Part shown: one piece after another, positions 54,183 through 62,148 of the stretch
How the letters are laid out: each line of letters begins with the position of its first letter
Numbering within the stretch: position 1 is the stretch's first letter
Source of the DNA: an uncultured Christensenella sp.
GTDB lineage: Bacteria; Bacillota; Clostridia; Christensenellales; Borkfalkiaceae
DNA length: 64,000 bases
Assembly: GCA_910585685.1 (NCBI GenBank)
Contig: CAJUEO010000008.1
Location: 20,469 to 84,468, forward strand
Reading direction: 5' to 3'
Notes under the pieces: model-generated
Database searches by the model: none
Told to the model about the DNA's origin: nothing
Seen by the model: the letters and a program-made list of their open reading frames with translations, nothing else
Position numbers and translations under genes: made by a program

Positions 54183-54812
54183 ATGGAAGAAGACATACAG
54201 GACATTAACACAAATCATACGGAAGAGCCTCCAAGTACAAAAAGTAAAGGTGGCGTTCAAAAAAAGAAAAAAAAGAAACACCACGGCAAGTATTCATGGC
54301 TTACCTGGGGTATAAGCGTATTTTTTCTGTCATTCGCTCTTACTGTTTTATTCAGCTTTTTGACCGAAGTTGCAGTAAAGGACAGCGCAGCTTTCATATG
54401 CGTTATAGTTCTTCTCGTACTTTTGGTGCTAAATATCGGCTGCGATATTCTTGCAAACGCAATTATGTCGTGCGACCCCGAGGCTTATCACGCAATGGCG
54501 TCGAAGAAGATTAAAGGAGCAAAGCGCTCTGTTTCGCTTTGCAGAAACGCAAGTAAGTTAAGCAGTATATTTGCCGACGTAATAGGCGACATATGCGGAA
54601 TAGTCAGCGGTGCCGCCGGCGCAGCGCTCGTCGTGCATTTTGCGCAGTCGGGCACTGTTTGGGAGCTTGTCGCTTCAATTTTAATAAGTGCGGCTATCGG
54701 CGCTTTGACTGTAGGCGGAAAGGCGCTATTCAAACATTTTGCAGTAACATTTAATAAACAGATAGTATTCGGCTTTGCTAAGTTTACTACTTTCTTTAAA
54801 AAGGAAAGGTAA
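54183..54812 (+). CDS. oapA: OapA-like OLE-associated membrane protein
   Basis: A 209-residue protein. A Lys-rich, polar N-terminus (Q-K-K-K-K-K-K-H-H) is followed by four predicted helices at about residues 39-65, 71-95, 135-160 and 165-185, with basic loops. The general pattern resembles DUF21/CNNM-type membrane segments. Its place directly after the OLE RNA and before dxs is that of OapA, the protein that brings OLE RNA to the membrane. The ATG at 54183 is preferred over a GTG at 54162, which lies inside a hairpin; no ribosome site is visible. Its stop shares one base with the dxs start. Confidence 0.82.
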   Translation: MEEDIQDINTNHTEEPPSTKSKGGVQKKKKKKHHGKYSWLTWGISVFFLSFALTVLFSFLTEVAVKDSAAFICVIVLLVLLVLNIGCDILANAIMSCDPEAYHAMASKKIKGAKRSVSLCRNASKLSSIFADVIGDICGIVSGAAGAALVVHFAQSGTVWELVASILISAAIGALTVGGKALFKHFAVTFNKQIVFGFAKFTTFFKKER

Positions 54813-56548
54813 TGCTCGAAAATATTACAAGTGCGCAACTCAAAACTATGACCTTGAAAGAGCTTTTAGCTCTTTGCGAAGAGATTCGTGAAGTCATTAC
54901 GGCTACCGTTTTTAAAAACGGCGGTCATCTTTCTTCTAATCTCGGTATGGTCGAGCTTTCGGTTGCGCTTCATTATGTGTTCGATTTTCCCGATGATAAG
55001 CTTGTTTTTGACGTTGGGCATCAATGCTATACGCATAAATTGCTTTCGGGCAGATATCAGCAATTTAATACAATCCGTAAAAAGGACGGGATATCGGGCT
55101 TCCCTAAACGCGATGAAAGCGAGTATGACTGTTATAATGTAGGTCATGCCGGAACGTCTGTATCCGCGGCGCTTGGCATTGCCAAAGCGCGCGACGTAAT
55201 AGGGAAAGATTTTAATGTTGTAGCCGTTATCGGTGACGGCTCATTCAATAACGGCTTGATTTATGAGGCGTTCAATAGTTTAAGGTTGCTGAACACCAAT
55301 ATTCTTTTAATTTTAAACGATAACGGTATGTCCATTGCGCCGACAGTGGGCAGTATGCACGAGTATCTTGAACTGTTGAGCGAAAACGACGTTCAAAAAT
55401 CCAAAATGGACAGACACGCTAAAATTTTTGAAAGATTCGGGTTTGCATACGATGGCGTTTATGACGGGAACGACCTTGAGCAGATGATAAACAAATTGTT
55501 TGAGGTTAAACAGCGTTTAAAGCACGAGTCCGTAATTTTGCACGTTTTAACTAAAAAGGGCAAGGGGTATGAGTTCTGCGAGGAGAACCCCGAAAGCACT
55601 CACGGAATTTCCGCTAACACCGCAGCAGTTCCCGTAGGAGAGTATTCCGAAATGCTGGGTAAAACCCTCGTTCGGTTGGCAAAGGACGACGACAGAATTG
55701 TTGCCGTTACCGCAGCTATGACTTCAAGCCTCGGGCTGTCGGATTTTTTCAGCAGCTATCCCAACCGTGCGATAGACGTAGGTATTTGCGAAGAGCACGC
55801 AACTATTTTGTGCGCTTCTATGGCTACGGAGGGATTAAAACCTTATTATGCGGTATATTCGACGTTTTTGCAGCGTTCTTTTGACGAGATAATAATCGAT
55901 ATATGCGGACAAAACTTGCCCGTAACAATATGTATTGACCGCGCAGGAATTTCAGGTTCGGACGGTGAAACTCATCAGGGCGTATTTGATTTGTCGTTTT
56001 TGAGTCTTATACCAAATCTTACGGTAGCAGTGCCCAAAGATATAAACGAGTTTGAAAGTATGCTTGAGTGGAGCGCAAGTTTCAATGCACCGTTAGCAAT
56101 TCGTTATCCGCGTGAAAGTAAAAAAATTTTTGGCGTTAAGGCGCCCATTGTGCTCGGTAAATGGGAAACTTTAAAAGAGGGAAACAGTAATTTTGCAATT
56201 ATCGCTTGCGGAGAAAGGGCGATAACGTTAGCTATGAGTGCAGCGGACTCGCTCGATTCAAGCGGAATTTCCGTGGGAGTAATAAATGCTCGGTTTATAA
56301 AACCGCTCGATACTCAAATGCTTGATAGTATAAAGGCAAAGCATATTATTACGGTTGAGGACAATATGTTGATTGGCGGACTTGGTTCGTTGATTGACGG
56401 TTATTTTAGCCAAAGCAATAAAGTAATAAAGAATTTTGCATACAGCGACAAATTTGTGCCTCAGGGCGACGTTGGGGAGCTAATGCGCGATTTCGGCGTG
56501 TCGAGCGAAGAAATAGTAAATTATATTAAATCAAATGAGAATAGATAA
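54812..56548 (+). CDS. dxs: 1-deoxy-D-xylulose-5-phosphate synthase
   Basis: A 578-residue thiamine-diphosphate enzyme, first step of the MEP isoprenoid pathway. The motifs D-V-G-H-Q-C-Y, G-H-A-G-T-S-V-S-A-A-L, and the TPP motif G-D-G-S... N-D-N are present. The catalytic-Glu region is G-I-C-E-E-H-A, followed by D-R-A-G-I-S-G-S-D-G-E-T-H-Q-G. It is shorter than the usual 620 residues, and G-D-G-S-F-N-N-G replaces the common G-D-G-A-L-T-G-G. AAGGAAAGG precedes the ATG. ispA and dxs flank the OLE RNA. Confidence 0.95.
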   Translation: MLENITSAQLKTMTLKELLALCEEIREVITATVFKNGGHLSSNLGMVELSVALHYVFDFPDDKLVFDVGHQCYTHKLLSGRYQQFNTIRKKDGISGFPKRDESEYDCYNVGHAGTSVSAALGIAKARDVIGKDFNVVAVIGDGSFNNGLIYEAFNSLRLLNTNILLILNDNGMSIAPTVGSMHEYLELLSENDVQKSKMDRHAKIFERFGFAYDGVYDGNDLEQMINKLFEVKQRLKHESVILHVLTKKGKGYEFCEENPESTHGISANTAAVPVGEYSEMLGKTLVRLAKDDDRIVAVTAAMTSSLGLSDFFSSYPNRAIDVGICEEHATILCASMATEGLKPYYAVYSTFLQRSFDEIIIDICGQNLPVTICIDRAGISGSDGETHQGVFDLSFLSLIPNLTVAVPKDINEFESMLEWSASFNAPLAIRYPRESKKIFGVKAPIVLGKWETLKEGNSNFAIIACGERAITLAMSAADSLDSSGISVGVINARFIKPLDTQMLDSIKAKHIITVEDNMLIGGLGSLIDGYFSQSNKVIKNFAYSDKFVPQGDVGELMRDFGVSSEEIVNYIKSNENR

Positions 56549-57290
56549 ATACCTTTCAGATAAACTTGGTTCGCGCACAAAAGCAGCCAATAAGGTTTCA
56601 AAGGGCATTGTTCTTGTAAACGGTAAATCGGTTGACCCCTCGTATGAAGTTAAAGAAAGCGACCAGATAGAGATAGTCGAGCAATGCGAAAACTATGTTT
56701 CCGCAGGCGGCTTTAAACTTTCAAAGGCTTTAAACGATTTCAATGCAAGCGTTTCCGGTATGGTTTTTGCAGATATAGGAGCGAGTACGGGCGGATTTAC
56801 GCACTGTCTTTTAAAAAACGGTGCGAAAAAAGTTTACTGCATCGACGTGGGTGAAAGCCAGCTTGATAAAAGCCTTTTGTCGGATAGGGTTGTCGTCATA
56901 GACAATTTCAACGCTCGTAATTTGACTTCGGAGCTGTTTTCCGAAAAGCTTGACGGTGTAGTTATCGACGTAAGTTTTATATCGCTGACGTATATTTTGG
57001 GCGCTGTTTCGCAAATTTTGGAAAGCGACAGAGTTGTTTATGCGTTAATTAAACCGCAGTTTGAATGTGAAACTCACAGAGTAGGCAAAAACGGAATAGT
57101 ACGCGAACGGAAAATTCACGAAAAAGTTATTAAAAAAATATATGAATTTGCTTTGTCGGTTGGGTTGGCACCGCAAAATATATGTGACGCGCCGATAATT
57201 AAAGGTAAAAACATAGAATATATGATTTATTTGAAAAAGGGAGCCCAACCCGAAAATATAGAAAAACTGTTAAAAACTGTCACGCTTTAA
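56535..57290 (+). CDS. tlyA: TlyA-family rRNA methyltransferase
   Basis: A 251-residue protein with an S4 RNA-binding domain (residues 1-60: R-I-D-K-Y-L-S-D-K-L-G-S-R-T-K-A) and an FtsJ-like methyltransferase domain. The latter has F-A-D-I-G-A-S-T-G-G-F-T as the SAM loop and L-I-K-P-Q-F-E-C as catalytic region. In other bacteria TlyA makes 2'-O-methylcytidines in rRNA. It overlaps dxs by 14 nt and keeps the standard position in this cluster. Confidence 0.94.
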   Translation: MRIDKYLSDKLGSRTKAANKVSKGIVLVNGKSVDPSYEVKESDQIEIVEQCENYVSAGGFKLSKALNDFNASVSGMVFADIGASTGGFTHCLLKNGAKKVYCIDVGESQLDKSLLSDRVVVIDNFNARNLTSELFSEKLDGVVIDVSFISLTYILGAVSQILESDRVVYALIKPQFECETHRVGKNGIVRERKIHEKVIKKIYEFALSVGLAPQNICDAPIIKGKNIEYMIYLKKGAQPENIEKLLKTVTL

Positions 57291-57305
57291 TTGACAGTTT
57301 TTTTG
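57272..57305 (+). terminator. Terminator after tlyA
   Basis: A 10-bp stem (57273-57282 with 57292-57301) overlapping the tlyA stop, with a T run. Confidence 0.85.
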
Positions 57306-57335
57306 TATATTTTTAAAAAATATTCATAAAAACCA

Positions 57336-57364
57336 TTGCATTTTTGAATAATTTATTATATAAT
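57336..57364 (+). promoter_or_regulatory. nadK promoter
   Basis: TTGCAT (57336-57341), 17-nt spacer, TATAAT (57359-57364). The ATG at 57374 is 9 nt after the -10 box. Confidence 0.75.
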
Positions 57365-57373
57365 ACATTTAGT

Positions 57374-58180
57374 ATGAAGGTTGGTGTATATTTTAACGAC
57401 AAATATTTTTCCGACGACAACCGATTAATTGAAAAAATTTGCAATGAATTTTCAGATTGTTCATGCAGGGTTGTTGTTGACGCGTCAGACCTTCAAGGTT
57501 TGGAGGTTCTGTTTGTTCTCGGAGGGGACGGAACTATTCTCGGGCTGGCTTCCGAATGTGCGAAAAACGGTGTTAAAATTATTGGCGTCAATTACGGGCA
57601 TATGGGATTTTTGGCTGAGTTTGAACCGGAAAAGACAGATGAAGCCATTGCGCTTGTAAAGAGCGGAAAATATCTTGTTCAAAAGCGTTGTATGCTTGAA
57701 ATTAACTGTGGCGACACTACATATTATGCGCTGAACGATTTGGTAGTCCAGCGAAGCACAAGCGGAGAAAATTTTCGCAATACAGTAAATTTGAGGGCGG
57801 AGATAGACGGCTCTACTGTCGATAATTTTTCTTCAGACGGTATTATTGTCAGTACGCCGACGGGCTCTACGGCATATTCACTTTCCGCCGGCGGTTCGGT
57901 ATTGACGCCGGATATCGAGGCGTTTATATTGACGCCCATTTGCGCACATTCTCTGCATTCTCGTCCGATAGTATTCGGCAATAAATCCACGCTTTTGATA
58001 AGCCCCATTGACAGAGGCGCGCCGTTAGAACTTATCGTTGACGGTAAGGCGGTGGGCACTATGGCATACGACCAAAATATAAAAATTAAAAAATCTCGAT
58101 TTACAGTAGATTTTATAACTAAAGACGATAAAAACTTTTTTAAGAAACTTTTAATTAAGCTTAATATTTGGAGTAAATAA
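57374..58180 (+). CDS. nadK: NAD kinase
   Basis: A 268-residue enzyme making NADP from NAD and ATP. The start M-K-V-G-V-Y-F at 57374 is chosen because an in-frame start at 57344 would run through the promoter. The G-G-D-G-T motif is preceded by V-L and followed by I-L-G. Also visible are N-Y-G-H-M-G-F-L-A-E-F, T-P-T-G-S-T-A-Y-S-L-S-A-G-G and I-C-A-H-S-L-H-S-R-P. The argR start overlaps its stop (TAATG). Confidence 0.95.
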   Translation: MKVGVYFNDKYFSDDNRLIEKICNEFSDCSCRVVVDASDLQGLEVLFVLGGDGTILGLASECAKNGVKIIGVNYGHMGFLAEFEPEKTDEAIALVKSGKYLVQKRCMLEINCGDTTYYALNDLVVQRSTSGENFRNTVNLRAEIDGSTVDNFSSDGIIVSTPTGSTAYSLSAGGSVLTPDIEAFILTPICAHSLHSRPIVFGNKSTLLISPIDRGAPLELIVDGKAVGTMAYDQNIKIKKSRFTVDFITKDDKNFFKKLLIKLNIWSK

Positions 58181-58632
58181 TGCAAAGATCACTTAGACAA
58201 CAAAAAATTTTGGAAATTATTGCATCAAAGGAAATCGACACCCAGGAAGAGCTTTGTGACGAGTTGATAAAGGCAAATTTCAATGTTACGCAGGCAACAA
58301 TTTCGCGCGACGTCAAAGATTTAAAGCTGTATAAGGTTGCAGGCACGACAAAAAAATATAAATACGCAAGCTTTGACAGTTACGTCGACAGCGTCACCAA
58401 CAGAATGACCAACCTTTTTAAAGGGTGCGTTATAGGTATGCGCTCGGCAAATAACCTTATATTAATTAAAACAATGCGCGGTAACGGTTCGACCGTAGGC
58501 GTATTTATCGACTCGTTGAATATTGACGAGATACTCGGCAGCGTTGCAGGTGACGACACGCTTTTGATTATTGTCGACAGTAACGAGCATACACAGGGAG
58601 TACTCGATATACTTAAAGATTATTTGAGCTGA
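58180..58632 (+). CDS. argR: Arginine repressor ArgR/AhrC
   Basis: A 150-residue regulator. The N-terminal winged helix has R-Q-Q-K-I-L-E-I-I and V-T-Q-A-T-I-S-R-D-V-K-D-L. The C-terminal oligomerisation domain has G-N-G-S-T-V-G-V-F-I-D and G-D-D-T-L-L-I-I-V, which binds arginine at the trimer interface. In this gene cluster ArgR is conserved even when no arg genes are near; none are seen in the window. Stop and recN start overlap (TGATG). Confidence 0.95.
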   Translation: MQRSLRQQKILEIIASKEIDTQEELCDELIKANFNVTQATISRDVKDLKLYKVAGTTKKYKYASFDSYVDSVTNRMTNLFKGCVIGMRSANNLILIKTMRGNGSTVGVFIDSLNIDEILGSVAGDDTLLIIVDSNEHTQGVLDILKDYLS

Positions 58633-60311
58633 TGTTACACAGGCTATACATAAAAAACGCGGCGCTTATTTCCGAAGCGGACATCGTTTTTGACGAAAAA
58701 CTTAATATTTTGTCCGGAGAAACGGGTTCGGGTAAATCTGTAATACTCGATTCAATCAACTTCGTGCTTGGTTCAAAGGCGGACAAATCAATGATAAGAT
58801 ACGGCGAGTCGGAGTTATCCGTGCGCGCCGAATTTGTCGTAAGCGAGGAAAGCGAGGCAGTAAAAGTTTTAAACGAGCTTGATATCGAAACGGACGGCAA
58901 TATCATTATTACGCGAAAAATTAACCTTGAAGGTAAAGGGGCGATAAAGCTTAACGGAAATACCGTGACGGCTGCGATGCTTAAAACCGTAACAAGGCAC
59001 CTTGTGGACGTACACGGTCAAAGCGAGCATTTCTTCTTGCTGAGCGAGGATAACCAGCTTCGTGTTCTCGACAGCCTTTCCGCGGACAGCGTACAATGCG
59101 TTAAAAGCCGATTAAAACAGTTAATTGCAGAAAAGCGAGAGCTTAAAAGGCAAATTTCCGAGCTTGGCGGCAATGAAGCCGAGCGAGAAAGGCAGCTTGA
59201 TTTACTCAATTATCAAATAAACGAAATTGACGGAGCAAACTTGAAAATAGGGGAGTTTGACGAGCTTAGGGAAAGACAATATTTAATTTCTAATACAGAA
59301 AAAATTCTTTCCGCACTGTCTTTATCGCGCTCGGTTTTGAGTGACGACGGCGGCTGTATTGACGGAATATCAACGGCAAAACACAATTTAAGCTCGATTG
59401 CAGGAATTTCAAATGCCTATTCACAGCTATATGACAGAATTGAGGCGTTGTCGGTAGAAGCTTCCGACTTATCGGAAACTATTGCCGATTTAATGGACGA
59501 GCTTTCCTTCGACGACCGCGAGGCGCAGGAGATTGACGAGCGAATTACGCTTATTAAATCCTTAAAAAAGAAATACGGCGCAGACGAACGCGAAATTATT
59601 GAATTTTGCGAGAAAGCTAAAAGTAAAGCCGAACAACTAATAAACAGTGCAAGCTTTATTGAAAAATGTAATAAAAAAATCAACGAATGCGACAAAAAAA
59701 TATTTGCTGTTTGCAAAGAGCTTACGGCAATAAGGAAAGATTGTGCGAAAAAGTTTTGCGGTTCGGTAATTGACGAGCTAAAATCCTTAAATATCCCCGA
59801 CGCCAAGTTCTCTGTAGCGTTTAACGACTATGACGAGAGTTGTGTCGATTTAGCTACAGCTAACGGCGCCGACAGCGTTTCGTTTGAGTTTTCGGCAAAT
59901 AAGGGTGAACCGTTAAAGCCGCTGAATAAAGTTATAAGCGGCGGAGAAATGTCGAGGTTTATGCTTGCGGTAAAGACCCGACTCAAAGACGTAAACGGCA
60001 TTTCTACCTATATATTTGATGAAATCGACGCCGGAATAAGCGGTTTTACGGCAAAGACAGTTGCGGAAAAGTTTATAAAGATATCCAACGAAACGCAGAT
60101 ACTTGCGGTATCGCATCTTCCGCAGGTATGTGCCGCGAGTGACGCGCAGTTTCTTATATATAAGGAAGAGGAAAATGGTAAGACCCTTACAAGGGTTAAG
60201 AGGTTGTCAGAGGATAGTAAAATCGAAGAAATCGTAAGGCTTACGGGCAGCGTAGATTCAAGTGCCGCAAGACAGCACGCAATAGAACTTATAAACCAGT
60301 TTAAAAAATAA
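58632..60311 (+). CDS. recN: DNA repair ATPase RecN
   Basis: A 559-residue SMC-like protein for double-strand break repair. Walker A is G-E-T-G-S-G-K-S-V, and the segment V-D-V-H-G-Q-S-E-H follows. A central coiled coil (about residues 150-370) is rich in Glu and Lys. The C-terminal lobe has the signature I-S-G-G-E-M-S-R, Walker B Y-I-F-D-E-I-D-A-G-I-S-G and V-S-H-L-P-Q-V. Complete and normal in size. Confidence 0.96.
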   Translation: MLHRLYIKNAALISEADIVFDEKLNILSGETGSGKSVILDSINFVLGSKADKSMIRYGESELSVRAEFVVSEESEAVKVLNELDIETDGNIIITRKINLEGKGAIKLNGNTVTAAMLKTVTRHLVDVHGQSEHFFLLSEDNQLRVLDSLSADSVQCVKSRLKQLIAEKRELKRQISELGGNEAERERQLDLLNYQINEIDGANLKIGEFDELRERQYLISNTEKILSALSLSRSVLSDDGGCIDGISTAKHNLSSIAGISNAYSQLYDRIEALSVEASDLSETIADLMDELSFDDREAQEIDERITLIKSLKKKYGADEREIIEFCEKAKSKAEQLINSASFIEKCNKKINECDKKIFAVCKELTAIRKDCAKKFCGSVIDELKSLNIPDAKFSVAFNDYDESCVDLATANGADSVSFEFSANKGEPLKPLNKVISGGEMSRFMLAVKTRLKDVNGISTYIFDEIDAGISGFTAKTVAEKFIKISNETQILAVSHLPQVCAASDAQFLIYKEEENGKTLTRVKRLSEDSKIEEIVRLTGSVDSSAARQHAIELINQFKK

Positions 60312-60336
60312 GACGGACAAACCGTCTTTTTTTTGT
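60309..60336 (+). terminator. Terminator after recN
   Basis: A 7-bp stem around a 4-nt loop starting at the recN stop, with a run of eight T. Confidence 0.9.
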
Positions 60337-60363
60337 ATATTTGAAATTGCGTTGCACAAAATA
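60334..60363 (+). promoter_or_regulatory. Sigma-G-like promoter of spoIVB
   Basis: TGTATA (60334-60339), 17-nt spacer, CAAAATA (60357-60363). This fits the forespore pattern TGNATA / CATNNTA with one mismatch, as expected for spoIVB. The ATG follows after 5 nt. Confidence 0.5.
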
Positions 60364-60368
60364 CTGTT

Positions 60369-61367
60369 ATGTTTTACGGAAAGAAAGTATTCAGAACACT
60401 TATTTTAATATTAGTGACTATAATTTGCGCATTGAGTATGTCTACGTTCAACGCATATGCAGAGGGCGGAGACGGACTTTATCTCGGCGGATTTCCTGCA
60501 GGATTTGTGCTTGACACTACCAAAGTGGAGGTTGTAGGTATTTGTGAAGTTTTGACGACAAAAGGAACTTGCTCTCCGGCGCGTGATGCCGGAATAAAAG
60601 CCGGTGATATAATAGCTAAAATCAACGGTGAAAACGTAACAAAATCTGCGGATATAAACGAGTTTATAGCGCGCGATTACAAAAAATTTGAATTTACCAT
60701 TATAAGAGGCGGAGAAGAGCTTATCTTAAACGTAAATCCCGTCAAAGAACGCACTTCGGGCGGAGATAGAATAGGCGTGCTCGTCAAGGACAGCATAAGC
60801 GGATTAGGTACGGTAACTTACATTGATAAAACCAACGGCAAGTTTGCGTCGCTCGGTCATCCTGTCACAGAAAATAACGGTAACTTAATTAAGATTAACG
60901 GCGGAACGGTATATAACGGTCTTATCTATGATGTAAAATGCGGTGTGAGAGGCACTCCCGGTGAACTTCGCGGCGTTTTTGAAAGTTCGCAGATAGGTAA
61001 AGCTGAGGTAAACTGCCATTGCGGTGTATTCGGAAAGCTTGCCGACGGCTATAATTGTTCAAAGCTTACAAAAATATCCACAGCACCGATAGAAGAAGTA
61101 AGTATAGGCACTGCCTACATTTATTCGACCGTCTACGGTAAGGACGTAAAAACTTACAAAATTTCTATAGTGAAAGTCGATAAGCACAACAAGGACAACA
61201 GAAACTTTGTAATAAAAGTTGACGATAAAGAGCTTTTGGAAAAGACGGGCGGAATAGTTCAGGGAATGAGCGGAAGCCCAATAGTTCAAAACGGTAAACT
61301 AATTGGCGCTGTAACTCATGTGTTTGTTATAATATGGATACCGGCGATAGCAAAAAGACACTTTTAA
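60369..61367 (+). CDS. spoIVB: SpoIVB signalling protease, shortened C-terminus
   Basis: A 332-residue forespore-secreted serine peptidase (family S55) that in Bacillus triggers pro-sigma-K processing. A signal/anchor helix lies at residues 8-30, a PDZ domain at about 50-125, and the catalytic residues are H164 (L-G-H-P-V) and S303 (M-S-G-S-P). After the conserved G-A-V-T-H-V-F-V the frame continues only with twelve unrelated residues (I-I-W-I-P-A-I-A-K-R-H-F). The usual N-D-P-T-x-G-Y-G tail of about 20-30 residues is missing, so a late frameshift or truncation is likely. All catalytic residues remain. spo0A does not follow it. Confidence 0.9.
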   Translation: MFYGKKVFRTLILILVTIICALSMSTFNAYAEGGDGLYLGGFPAGFVLDTTKVEVVGICEVLTTKGTCSPARDAGIKAGDIIAKINGENVTKSADINEFIARDYKKFEFTIIRGGEELILNVNPVKERTSGGDRIGVLVKDSISGLGTVTYIDKTNGKFASLGHPVTENNGNLIKINGGTVYNGLIYDVKCGVRGTPGELRGVFESSQIGKAEVNCHCGVFGKLADGYNCSKLTKISTAPIEEVSIGTAYIYSTVYGKDVKTYKISIVKVDKHNKDNRNFVIKVDDKELLEKTGGIVQGMSGSPIVQNGKLIGAVTHVFVIIWIPAIAKRHF

Positions 61368-61384
61368 CACACAAAATACATAAA

Positions 61385-61450
61385 AAGGAGGCAAAATCCA
61401 TAATTATTAAACTCGTCGGCAAGAAACCCGACGATTCGGGTTTCTTTTTT
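61385..61450 (+). terminator. Orphan ribosome site and alternative hairpins after spoIVB
   Basis: AAGGAGG (61385-61391) is not followed by a start codon with an open frame. Behind it lie two overlapping hairpins: 61414-61419 with 61428-61433, and the terminator 61421-61430 with 61437-61446 ending in a T run. They cannot form together. The terminator is well supported; any switch is speculative. Confidence 0.7.
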
Positions 61451-61508
61451 GAAACCATAATAGTGTTATACTTTAATTGATTATTTTTCAAAAGCAATCT
61501 TCGAATGC

Positions 61509-61537
61509 TTGATATAAATGTTCGGTTTTAGTATAAT
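61509..61537 (+). promoter_or_regulatory. Promoter of the recombinase-like gene
   Basis: TTGATA (61509-61514), 17-nt spacer, TATAAT (61532-61537); the ribosome site TAGGAG lies before the ATG at 61566. Confidence 0.8.
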
Positions 61538-61565
61538 ATAAATAGAAATAATTAGGAGCAAAAAT

Positions 61566-61952
61566 ATGGACAAGAAACGCATAGCGGTATATACCCGTAT
61601 TGGAAAGAATTCTCCCGATGAGGAAGATAAGAGAAAACAATATTTTACCGACTTAATAGCGGCGCGTGAAGACTGTGAACTGGTTGATATATATGTTGAC
61701 GCTTTTGGTACTAGCGCTATGGATCCTACTCGTCCTGCATATGTTAAACTATTAGCAGATGCAGAGAATAAGAAATTTGATTACATAGTAGTTAATCAAA
61801 GTGCCGAATTCAGTAGAGATATTAAAGAAACTCAAAGGGTAGTAAACCGATTAAGAGAGTTAAATATCGGATTGTATATTATAGATATAAATAAATGCAC
61901 TACGAACTTTGCATGGGATGAATGGTTTGCAAAAGCAACAGGTAAAAAATAG
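61566..61952 (+). CDS. Serine-recombinase N-terminal domain, catalytic serine missing
   Basis: A 128-residue protein with the resolvase fold: R-I-A-V-Y-T-R at the N-terminus, F-D-Y-I-V-V-N-Q-S-A-E-F-S-R-D in the middle and V-N-R-L-R-E-L-N-I-G-L-Y-I-I-D. In active enzymes Y-x-R-V-S supplies the nucleophile; here the fifth position is G13. No DNA-binding or zinc domain follows. It is therefore unlikely to recombine DNA. It has its own promoter and terminator, so it may be a domesticated remnant or a regulator of other recombinases. Confidence 0.8.
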   Translation: MDKKRIAVYTRIGKNSPDEEDKRKQYFTDLIAAREDCELVDIYVDAFGTSAMDPTRPAYVKLLADAENKKFDYIVVNQSAEFSRDIKETQRVVNRLRELNIGLYIIDINKCTTNFAWDEWFAKATGKK

Positions 61953-61963
61953 AGCTAATCAAG

Positions 61964-61999
61964 GTAAAAAGACGCAGAGAGAAATCTGCGTCTTTTTTT
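61964..61999 (+). terminator. Terminator after the recombinase-like gene
   Basis: A stem with arms about 61967-61977 and 61985-61995 and a run of seven T. Confidence 0.88.
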
Positions 62000-62114
62000 G
62001 TCTAAAATAGAGCGAAAAAGCAGCATAAAACAGTTTTTCACAGTAGTACGTCAGACATAAAGGTAAATTTTTGAAAAGTGAGGTACTGGTTATGCTTTGC
62101 GTTAATATAATCCG

Positions 62115-62143
62115 TTGACTTTAAATGCAAAATTTGTTAAAAT
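62115..62143 (+). promoter_or_regulatory. Promoter of a small structured RNA
   Basis: TTGACT (62115-62120), 17-nt spacer, TAAAAT (62138-62143). No coding frame follows it on this strand before the terminator at 62277-62307. The 115 nt before it (62000-62114) hold nothing recognisable. Confidence 0.75.
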
Positions 62144-62148
62144 AATAA

